This document shows, in pieces, positions 11,200 through 20,582 of a DNA stretch of 64,000 nt. The translations under genes were made by a program, and so were the position numbers. Within the stretch, counting starts at the first letter, position 1. Each line of letters starts with the position of its first letter. The notes beneath the pieces were generated by a model, which saw only the letters and a program-made list of their open reading frames with translations, had not been told where the DNA came from and did no database searches. This stretch comes from Panopea generosa. Taxonomy: Eukaryota; Mollusca; Bivalvia; Adapedonta; Hiatellidae. Location: contig CM055907.1 of the NCBI GenBank assembly GCA_029582155.1, positions 34,345,983-34,409,982 of the forward strand, written 5' to 3'.

Positions 11200-12110
11200 A
11201 TGAGGAAGAACACAACTTTGAGTTGTAATCATATTCTGCAAAGATCTAGGGAAAACACCAACAGAGACATCAAATGATGCGGACTACATAATGAGAAAGT
11301 TCTGGGTTTCTGATGGTTTGTGGATGGCAGGAATCTCTTGATGATAAACAACATGGGAGAAAGTCTTCAACTAGTGATGCCATCTTGTCATCAGTTTGTA
11401 AAGCCATTCAAAAATTTTGTAGATTAACAGTCGGTCACTTTCTGACAACCTTGAAATTAGTGTTGAAACTGTCTACACAACTTTAAAACAACATTCGAAT
11501 ATGACGAAAGTACATGCTAGATGGGTTCGGCAACTGCTGAAAGATAAAGAAAGAAAGACGAGTGAAGTTACCAAGAGCAAAAGAGTAAGGTGACATTGGA
11601 AAAAAGGCAACAAAGTTTTGGAATAAATAATCACTTTTGATAAAAAGTGGTTGTATGATCCTGAGACCAAGAGTCAGTCTTCAGTCTGGCAGTGTTTAAC
11701 ATCACCTCCAGAAAGGCAAGAGCCAGTAAATCAGGGGAAAGTACATGTTTATGGACAGAGGAGGAATGATCCTGTCACAATCAATTTCACAGAATACAAC
11801 TGTCAAAGTTACGTTTATATTTCAAAGGTATGTTATTCCTATTATTTATATTTGAACAGGTTCTTTGACAGAATTTGTCCATGTATTGAGAGGGAAAAAA
11901 AACCCCGAGAAATTACTTGACAAATTTACAGCAAGGTGTAGTGATCTCCCACATACTGCCATCACCACTCAACTAGAAAGTATCCTACTTTGATTCAATA
12001 TAAGATTATTAGAACACCCATCATGTTCTCCAGATTTTGCTCCATTTGACTATGATGTCTTTCCAGAGGTCGAGTCTCAGTTAAAATGTTGGAAGTCGAG
12101 TCTCTTGCTG
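11200..12110 (+). pseudogene. Broken mariner-family transposase
   Basis: Frame fragments follow mariner transposase order: SLDDKQHGRKSSTSDA (11335-11382; like the DDxRxGRPxT region), SNMTKVHARWVRQLLKDKER (around 11495-11553), TFDKKWLYDPETKSQSSVW (catalytic GDETW-like block with DPETK, 11633-11690), then LEHPSCSPDFAPFDYDVFPE (12010-12069), the conserved HPxYSPDLAPxDF block with the third catalytic Asp. Several stops and frame changes separate the pieces, and the segment carrying the second Asp is poor. A dead class II DNA transposon; inverted ends were not found. Confidence 0.85.
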
Positions 12111-12868
12111 AACTACACATTATTATTATTTCTCCTTATAGTCGACTCTTACCAAGACATAATTATTTGAAAGATGGGTACGTCATCACAAATGTATTGG
12201 ACATAACAGGCTGTATATATTTAGCAAGATATCTCCCAGTCTGTAACAATGAGAAAGTACACCATCAAAGGGTGTAATTAATTTAATTGTCATCAGAAGA
12301 TTTCCAGTATACATTGCCCTTCAAAATGTACATTGTTACCACTTTTCAACATGCCTTCTAAGCGTGTGTTAGACTCGTTTTATGCAAACATCAAAAATGG
12401 CAAAATTTCAAAATCCTCCTGCAAGAAATTTTAAAGAATCCTGGAAATCGGGAAACTCTTGGTTACAATATGATACTAAGTCTTTGTTCTGTGACATTTG
12501 TCAGAAAGCACAGAAATCAAACTCTTTTACAACTGGCTGCACAATACTTCGAGACGAGAATGTCACCAAGCATTCTACAAATAAAGGTGTCTAGTCTGAA
12601 ACATCAATCCATGACTCTTGATAGTTAAGGATACATCGCCATTTGGGGGGCATGCAACACTTACCAGTGACATTTCTTGTTACACAACTTGTCTGAATTT
12701 GTTATAATTTTGAATTTATTTTTAGAAATTATCTTCAATAACACATTTTATATTTTTTTCATTTAATTAAGTTATAAGAATTATAAAAAAATTAATTACC
12801 CGGTAACCCAACTTGTCTAAATTAATCATATTTTTTTAATAATTATTTTTCTAACTCTTTCTTAATTT

Positions 12869-13262
12869 TTAGCTCTACTGACCAAAAGGCCAGAAGTGCT
12901 TATGCGATGATGCGTTGTCAGTCGTCTGTCCTCTCTGAAGTGTGTTAGCAGCACTTTCTCTAAAACCACTAAGCCATTTAAACTGAAACTTCACATGGAT
13001 GTTTTTATTGCATAGGAGACTATACAGAAGATTTTTTTTTTATTTGAAACTCAAGATGGCTGCTGTTACTAAAAATATTCCAAAACTTAAAAAATCTTCT
13101 TCTCATGAACGGCCCAACAGATTTTTAAAATGTTTATGTAGTAATTATGACCAACTATAGTTTTATTAGATTTGTTCAAATGGTGTCCCTATGGTTAAAA
13201 ATGACCCTGCCCCAAGAGTTCAATTATGGGACACATGTCATTTTAATAAAAAAAAAAAATTA

Positions 13263-13264
<2 letters not shown>
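12869..13264 (+). repeat. Dispersed repeat R1, copy 3
   Basis: TTTTTAGCTCTACTGACCAA, GCAGCACTTTCTCTAAAACC, AACTTCACATGGATGTTTTT, GTTTATGTAGTAATTATGACC: same order as the copies at 4134 and 5119, without the SINE. Ends against the poly-C tract. Confidence 0.8.
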
Positions 13265-13293
<29 letters not shown>

Positions 13294-13690
13294 GAACATT
13301 TTTTGGGAGGCATATAGTTATCGCAGCGTCCGTTCAAACGTCCGTCCTTCCGTCCGGTATTTCGTGTTCGGCCTGTAACTTTGTCATGCATAGTTGGATT
13401 TTGTTGATACTTGCTACAAATGATCAACATAGTATAATGACGTGTCGCGAATAAGACCCACACCTGTACCTCAAAGATCAAAGTCGCAATTTGAGTTTGT
13501 TTGACAACACTTTGAGTTTGTGTGAGATTTCGTTTCCGGCCTGTAACTTTGTCATGCATAGATGGATTTTGTTGATACTTGCAACAAATGATCAACATAA
13601 CATGACGACGTGTCGCGAATATAACCCACACCCGTACCTCAAAGGTCAAGGTCACAATTTGAGTGTAAGGTCATACAATCAGAGATAGTT
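13261..13690 (+). repeat. Element with 29-C run, terminal hairpin and two ~168-bp units
   Basis: TATGCC plus a run of 29 C (13265-13293), then GAACATTTTTTGGGAGGCATATA. TATGCCCCCC and GGGAGGCATA can pair as a hairpin. Two direct units follow, each with CGGCCTGTAACTTTGTCATG, GATCAACATA and CGTGTCGCGAATA. GTCCGTCC tracts near 13330. The style matches bivalve elements with internal repeats often related to Helentrons; the family is an inference. Confidence 0.6.
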
Positions 13691-14269
13691 CTAAGCAGAG
13701 ATCTTAAACTGATGGTGTCTGTCACCATTTTGTCACTGGAATGGTCAAAAGTTTGAACGAGAGGTTTTTTGACAATTAGAACAGCTCTATTCTGACATCT
13801 CTCAGCAATGTCTCTTATCCATCTCTCTGTCAGTCTGTGAAGGCAGATGATATTGATGTTGTTTCTGACTACTGGTACTGTAGGAATTGAAGGCTACCAT
13901 GATGATTTGCATTGTTTTGTGTCCTTTGCCCAGTCAATCCACTGGCAATAAATCTGTTTCCTCCGGTAGGGATGTGATGAATTTGGCTATTAAACACAAG
14001 GATGTTTACCCAGCTGCAGCTGAAGCAACTGAGAGGTTATTGGTAGCTCCAGTATCCACTGTGGATTGTTGGCGTGGTTTCAGCAGACAGAACATAACCA
14101 AAACCTGTCTGTGCAATTCTATGTCAATTGGTTCCCCGGATAACCCCATGAGGATTACGATTGATGGGCCATGTAAGGAAAAAATTGATTTCAAGGCTGC
14201 ATTTCAGAAGTGGGCAGGGCTAAGACTCGTAGGATTTTGCAAAAGTGAATGTATGTAAAAGCACACAAC

Positions 14270-16610
14270 AGAAGAAATAAATTCCTAAAATATGTTAAAA
14301 TGAACAATTCGACGAGAAGAACTAACTGTAAATAAGTGAATGTGACTGTGAAAACACACAAATTGAAATAACAATTATTGGATAATGTGCTACCATATGA
14401 ATGTGTGCTTAAATGAACTGAAATAAAATGTTCATCGGGAAATGTGTCTATAACCTGTTTTTTTCATTACAGTGTTTACACAGTCATGATACATAGATAA
14501 CAATAGATATACTATTGAATAAAATAGTTTTAATACCATAAATTTGTAAATTGTTGTATTTGCTCCCTTATTAGTTCACTTAGTTATCAATAGATTACCT
14601 AGAGTTATGTTGTGTCTGTCTTACAAACAACAGTAACATTTAAATAGCCACCAAAAATGGCTCTGACATTTAAAATTTTACTTAAAAAAATAGCTGCAAC
14701 TTGTGTTCCATTATCAGGAACATACAACATCATCGACGTCATCAAGAGTGGGCCGAGCGTGCATCAGTATCTCATCATACTGTTTTTAAAAAAACAAAAT
14801 TTCACATATTGTAGATTAAAAGATTGCGATTTATGAATTATATATTTTTATAACATTTTAGCTATGAGTAAAATTGACATAGAAAACATGTTATTCTTGA
14901 ACAACCTTTGTTTGACAATGTAAACTTGTATGTTTAAGACAGGAATTAATAGTCCAATCACCTACATGTACATGTATATAATATATCCATATAGTCAACT
15001 ACCTGTATGTTTGAGACGGGAATGAAATGACAAAAAAAACTTGTTTATCTACAAGCTGATAACAGTTTATTAAAAAATAAAGGATTATATATCATGTCTA
15101 TAAAAACAAGAATAAACAAAACAATATATATAGCTTACAATATTTTAAACAAAAATTAAAAAGATTGTACATTTGCTATAAGAACAGAACAGAAGCATGT
15201 ATGTAATGTCAAAGTTGCTGGATATATTTCTATAGCAGTAGTTCAAGGGGTCAAAGATCAAAATGGGGAACAATGAAAATAAATAACTCTTGAAGGCTAT
15301 GAAAATGGCCATTTCTAGATCTGATTTGATCTCCTTTTACTATTTTATTAGAGAGAATTCAAGTGTTTATTTGGCCAGTTAAAATATATTCAGACAAAAA
15401 TTATACATGGATAACTTTCTGTTTAGTAAAATTGGGTATTTATGAAGAAGAACGGTTGTCTCTTTTGGATATCTTTGGCAACAAATGAGGAGTTTGTAAT
15501 CGCAATGGTAATTTATATATAAATTCATGTTCTTCCAAACATGTGCAGGGAAAAATTGAAGAATGGACCCAACTGAAGGAGGAAAATTGCCAAATACAAA
15601 ATGTTAACTTTATCAGAAACAACCATTTATCTTCTCAAGTTTTCAACTCTTTTCAACAAATTTTTAGAAGGTAATATTCTATCCAAATGTTTTGTAAGCT
15701 TGTGAAATGTAACAAATAGTGATGGTCAGTCATGGAAGCAACATGGATTTGGCAATTCTATTATTTTTTTATTATACCCAACTACCTGATCTGGTAGTCT
15801 GGTACAATGAGTGTTAGCTGTATGTGTGGGTTGGGGTGGGGAGGTACAGTTGTACTAAACTAGTGCAGGCAGAGTAAAGGGTTTGATTTAACTGGGAAGG
15901 ACATTGATTAACATTTTATATAAGTTAACCTAATCTACAATACCATTAACAATACATATCTATTTAACAATTACAAGTTAACATATCAAAGTTACTTTGG
16001 ATACTATCAATACAATATCAATTGATTTCAAGGGCCACAAAACAAACCAGCTATTGAAAAAAGCTAAATGTATTTTTGGTATTTATTGGAAGTTTAAGAT
16101 GAACCAACATAATTTTTATAATTGATATATAATAACAGGGAAGAACTCCTGACTGGCATATATGAGACAACCCATGGATATATATACTGGTAAGTAGTCA
16201 AAACAAAACATGATAATGTAGTACAAACCTAGAACAATACAATATTAAATTAACTCCATTTGTCACTTATAAACATAATAATTCTGAGCACCTCTACAAC
16301 AACGGGGCCAAACTACAAGTTGTAGTTGTAGTTGTACAACAGTTTAAATAGTTTTATAAAAAATAATTTAACTCCCAATACCGAATTATAATATAATATG
16401 AATTAATTTATAATTATGTAAAGTTTAAATAAAAATGTACAATACACTAGAAAGATAGAACCATACAAATTAATTTAATATATAAAATATAACTATAAAT
16501 GTTAAAATGCTCTTTAACAATTAAAATAGCTTATGATTCTATTTTTAATAAAGGTAAAAAATGTCCCTGTATAAAGTTTGTATTTATTATGCCGACAATT
16601 ATTGCTAAAT
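14270..16610. other. Intergenic AT-rich stretch, little recognised
   Basis: No repeat family with clear borders. The only coding-like item is a possible short - strand exon at 14714-14779 (listed separately). The - strand open frame 15440-15622 has no splice or family support. Confidence 0.5.
14714..14779 (-). CDS. Possible alternative terminal exon (uncertain)
   Basis: On the - strand, a pyrimidine-rich stretch and AAAAACAG precede 21 codons and TGA reading YDEILMHARPTLDDVDDVVC then S. Codon phase 0 would let it join the ANKMY1-like transcript after the exon at 23703-23833 or 31857-31990, in place of the exon at 20445-20582. Acidic, no family resemblance; a chance frame of this length is quite possible. 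Confidence 0.25.
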   Translation of the reverse strand, partial: YDEILMHARPTLDDVDDVVCS

Positions 16611-16619
16611 GTTCTACAT

Positions 16620-16812
16620 GAAAACACCACTATGTTTTATATAGATAGGTTATATAGGAGAAAACACCACTATGTTTTATATAGATAGGTTATATAGGAG
16701 AAAACACCACTTTGTTTTATATAGATAGGTTATATAGGAGAAAACACCACTATGTTTTATATAGATAGGTTATATAGGAGAAAACACCACTATGTTTTAT
16801 ATAGAAAGGTTT
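16620..16812. repeat. 40-bp minisatellite, ~5 copies
   Basis: Unit of 40 bases (GAAAACACCACTATGTTTTA, TATAGATAGGTTATATAGGA) repeated almost perfectly, the last copy diverging after ATAGA. Near-identity suggests recent expansion. Confidence 0.95.
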
Positions 16813-16889
16813 ACAAAAGTAACCACCACCAAATTTTCAAATATAGATAGGAGGTTGGTGGGGCTATTTCTTGGAAGGAATACATTGTA

Positions 16890-17892
16890 TTTTAAAGCCT
16901 CATTAAACTTCCGAAATGCACACTTTTTGATAATAACAAAAATGATTGTAATTAAATGCGTTTATAGTATTGCTAAAACCATTCATGAAGACCACTTAGT
17001 GGCTGTTTTTAAAAAAGCGAGAAAATAAATAACTTTGATCAAAATGTGTATTTCTTAGACGAGCGGACCGAACTTTTAACTTTTGTTTACATTTTTATAA
17101 TTCCGTAATGACTCGGTTGCCTTCCGACTGTACCTCCGCCCATGTTCGGAAGTACACAAATGAATACTGCAGTGGTAGTGTGCGGATTAAGACGGTTAGA
17201 TAAGGGGTTCATTAACAAGATCAGAAAAGTTGGCTTCACTAATGTATCGTTATTGGGTTTTCTTACTTTTTTTTTTAAAATATATTTATGTCTGCAATAA
17301 AACTGTATCAAATGAAGTATGCATTATATTATTTATACGCACTGAAAAACAACGAGTACGGAATACTTGTTTGGTCTAGTAACTCTTGCTCAGGATCCTC
17401 CCTTGCATATACTATCGCACGCGCTGTTACATCACAAATCACTTTATCCCAGTCAATATTGAGAGGCTACCATGGGTGGTTTGTTAAATACAGTTAATTA
17501 TTAAAAAAGTAATTTTATTTTTTATTTTATATGAACTATTCGTTGCTTACATGCAATAAATTAGCTAGTGAGTTCCAGTTTATTAATACACTGAGGGGAA
17601 TAAAGGGGATGTTTTTCCCCATACCCATGTGAATTGATCATATATTACCGACCGACGCGTTTCTGAACAAGCTTCGTAACTCCCCATTTTCTGCACAAGG
17701 TGTTTATCGGAAAGACATGAACATTAACAAAACCCGTTCTAAATTATGTACTAATTATGTGATTTATATTTATTTTTTCGTTTGCAAAGTCTCTCAGTGA
17801 TCAAATAAACATGTATTCTATCATCTGTAGAGTAAAACTGACTTAAATTAAAACTATAAACGACCATTTCGGAAGTTTAATGAGCCTTTAAA
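16890..17892. mobile_element. ~1-kb element with 28-bp terminal inverted repeats
   Basis: Left end TTTAAAGCCTCATTAAACTT then CCGAAATG (16891-16918). The right end is the reverse complement with one mismatch (CATTTCGGAAGTTTAATGAG then CCTTTAAA, 17864-17891). TTTAAA at the edges could include a TTAA target. The interior frames (17087-17311 -, 17288-17497 +) match no transposase I know, so it looks non-autonomous. Confidence 0.65.
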
Positions 17893-19015
17893 AAATTGGT
17901 ATATAAAGTTAATAAACGACTTCAAAAATAAACCTGTGCTAGTTGAATATTTTTTGGTATCACCATTTTAGTAGAAACCCTTACAGAGCCGTGGCTCCAA
18001 TTTCAACAGTGAAATTTCAGGTTGGAATATTCTCATCTTAACAAGAAAGATTCGTACATTATGCAATAAACTTAATTTTAAATAAAATGAAATAAATTTT
18101 TGCAGCCATAATAGTAGAGAATTGATAGAGTTAATCACCAACCAGAATAAGGAGGTATGCCAAAATGTTGAATAGTAATTGGTAGATTTATTTAAATGAA
18201 TTTGTGTCAATATTATGAAATAAAAAAAATGACATGGAAATAATGAATTTCCCCAATTATTGTTGCGTAGAAAAGGTTTTCAGTGAACCTTCCCTTCTTC
18301 CCAATGCCACTAACTTGCGTTCTGCCAAGGTCTTGTGTTCATTCACGATTGCATTAAGTAACTTTGTCTTTGAACCAAAATTTGTTTAATACATTATGTA
18401 GAATATTGACATTCTGCATTACAAATAAGTTCCTATACTTTTACATGCAAAAGCAAATAGTAATTTGTATGCTATTTTAATATATTTTACAGTGCTAAAT
18501 ATTTAAGATGCGAGACTACTAAAGTGTCTTACTTCCCATACAACTGATATTTAAAAGCAATTAAGTTTATAGTTCTGGCTTCCGATACCGCAGATTATCG
18601 CATAAGAAAGTTTACGACCCACCATTTAAATAAGTTTTTTATTAACTTGTAAGAAATATGAAGTTTGACATTCAAGTATCTGTGAATGCATACAACATTG
18701 GCAGAGCAACAAAGAGCTAGGATACATGTTGAATGTAGATGCAGATGTGATATTTTTAATTCAATAACACATACAATTTTATTACAAAACTATTGTATCT
18801 TCTCTATGATTTATTATGTGTATACGCCAGTTTTGAATTGAGCCCTGGAGATATTGATGCTGACTGAGATACAATATTTTACCATACTGGGTTGACCTTG
18901 GTTGTAAGTTGTCAATGGAAATCTGACCACATGATAAAATCTTTATCAGCTGCATTTAAACATCAAAATCAGAATTGCCAGAGCAGCATCATACCCAAGT
19001 CTTAAATCAAAGATT
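17893..19015. other. Intergenic AT-rich stretch, no feature seen
   Basis: No repeat, coding or RNA signal recognised on either strand. Confidence 0.5.
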
Positions 19016-19181
19016 AGGCCATTATAAATTAATTGCTAGATTCTCATCCAAATTTCTTAAAAAGGGGGAGGGGTGGGGGAGATTTTTTTATTTTTTTTTA
19101 TAAAAATAAAAAGGGTAGGGGTGGCATGAAAATTAGGGAGTGGGTGGGGATGATATTCAAGCAATTAATTTATTATGGCCT
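19016..19181. repeat. Short MITE (GGCCATTATAAATTAATTG ends), copy 1
   Basis: GGCCATTATAAATTAATTGC at the left and GCAATTAATTTATTATGGCC at the right are inverted, extending to ~33 bases (ATTCTCATCC versus GGGATGATAT). The G/T-rich middle (GGGGGAGGGGTGGGGGAG) recurs in copy 2. Confidence 0.75.
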
Positions 19182-19509
19182 TTATTAAGAGCACAAAATA
19201 GCATTTAGCATCATTATTAACTCTGACAGTAGAAAATGCAAATATCACAGGCAGTGCTATATAAATATGCATGAAAAATAAATTTCAACAAAAGTAGAAA
19301 TGTGTACATGGATGCATTCGCTATAGGTAAGTGATTTTTACTGTAAAATTATGGACTATACAGCTGAATAACAAATAACATTTACATATATAGACCCTTT
19401 CAGAAGTTGATTATCTGAAACCATTATTTTATAAAAAAGGGACCACAACACAGTATCAAATTTATAATTCTACTGCTGCACTCAAACTATTAATCAATAG
19501 TTAGATATC

Positions 19510-19610
19510 TGCCAGAAACCAGTTTGACCTCGGATGGACGGACGGACAGATGGGGGTAACACTTAATGCTCTTTCATCATTCTTTGAATGGCGGGGCGTA
19601 ACACTACCGG
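19510..19610. repeat. GACGGACGG-bearing repeat fragment
   Basis: CCAGTTTGACCTCGGATGGACGG... GGGGTAACACTTA... TCTTTGAATGGCGGG recurs at 28995-29075 (TTTGACCTCAGACTATC... GGACAGGGGTAACACTTA... CTTTGAATGGCGGG). A shared terminal fragment of a bivalve-type element. Confidence 0.6.
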
Positions 19611-19861
19611 TATTGTAAGAAATGCATAGAATATATTACTGGAGGGAAGTTTCTTAATCTGCATAGCAAAATATGAATATTGTATTCTAACCTATACAAT
19701 GTGCAGGACAATAAATCACTGCCCCCAAAATTAACTTGATCATTAATTATTTGACAGAATTATTTCGTCAAAAGTCCATGATAGATTAATTATGACATGT
19801 ACATATGATTTTTATTAGTAATCAGTTGAGTTTCTTAGACTTAGTTTATTGTATTGGAATA

Positions 19862-20093
19862 AGGCCATTATAAATTAATTGCTAGATTATCATCCAAATT
19901 TTTCTTAAAAATGGGAAGGGCAGGAGGATTTTATTTTTTATTTTGATTTTTAAATTTTTTGTTTTTTTAATAAAAAAATAAACAAAATAAATTATTTTAT
20001 TTTACTTTTTTATGAAAATGAAAAGGGTCTGGGCGGCATGAAAATAAGGGGGCAAGTGGGGATGATAATCTAGCAATTAATTTATTATGGCCT
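19862..20093. repeat. Short MITE (GGCCATTATAAATTAATTG ends), copy 2
   Basis: Same inverted ends and same core (AAAAGGGTCTGGGCGGCATGAAAATAAGGG) as 19016-19181, with a longer AT-rich middle. Flanked by TAA on both sides (AATAA|GGCC...GGCC|TAAAC), consistent with a 3-bp TWA-type target duplication of Harbinger-like elements. Confidence 0.75.
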
Positions 20094-20444
20094 AAACTCA
20101 TTTTATCAATTGTCAATTGCATTCAAAATGATACTATGTTTGATATAAATACTATTATACCCTGGCCTATGATGTGTATTTAATAAATACTGCCATTACA
20201 TAAGCATATAAAACACAACAAAAGCTTCACACAATATTACATGAGCTTATCACACAACAAGCATTACACCATATCACAGGAGATTTAAACAACAGTATAA
20301 GCTTTACACAATATTCCACGAACTTGACATAATTTAATTCCTTGACAAGTTACGTAAACACTGTCCAAACACTAAGCTTCAACATAAAGCCTTTTATTCG
20401 ACTCTGGTCACAGGAAACATGGAGACCAAAGATAATGCAAGCCT

Positions 20445-20582
20445 CTAGACGAAACTGTAGTTATCCATATAGTCACCAGATGCAGTCTTCCAGGGGACTT
20501 GATTCCCAGAGTTCACTCTTCGAGGGTCTTTATTATTTGATTTAGGATCTTTTGCGCTAGCACTGAGGCCCTTACGTGGCAC
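20445..20582 (-). CDS. ANKMY1: ANKMY1-like terminal exon (predicted)
   Basis: Acceptor TTTTTCAG, then 45 codons and TAG. Reads [45 protein letters not shown]-stop. Phase 0 fits the upstream exon ending SSVK. Hydrophilic with an aromatic end. A possible AATAAA lies ~50 bases past the stop (TTTATT at 20393-20398 on the + strand). Confidence 0.72.
   Translation of the reverse strand: MPRKGLSASAKDPKSNNKDPRRVNSGNQVPWKTASGDYMDNYSFV

Larger units (their letters stand above)
12351..14258 (+). pseudogene. Broken hAT-related gene: TTF-like zinc finger plus hAT C-terminal domain
   Basis: The likely start is ATG at 12351 (MPSKRVLDSFY). After a +1 frame change, 12405-12590 reads ESWKSGNSWLQYDTKSLFCD and continues as ICQKAQKSNSFTTGC, a WL-YD...C-x2-C...F-GC pattern seen in TTF-type fingers of ZNF862-like/hAT proteins. 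At 13960-14230, APVSTVDCWRGFSRQNITKT and MRITIDGP match the hAT dimerisation domain (vPVSTxxCERGFS... in intact relatives; here CW replaces CE). The middle (RNase H-like catalytic core) is missing and repeats occupy 12869-13690. Either a domesticated gene relic or a plain hAT transposon; I favour the latter. Confidence 0.75.

Noticed and set aside
13260-13655. 131-codon - frame ending in a glycine run
   Set aside because: The Gly run is the poly-C tract and the rest is two copies of an element's internal unit.
13887-14258. Functional 123-residue gene
   Set aside because: It is the C-terminal end of a hAT-related relic without its catalytic part, not a separate gene.
15440-15622. 60-codon - frame as an exon of a third gene
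   Set aside because: No acceptor/donor pair with matching phase and no family resemblance.
20342-20545. 67-codon + frame
   Set aside because: Antisense shadow of the predicted ANKMY1 terminal exon.
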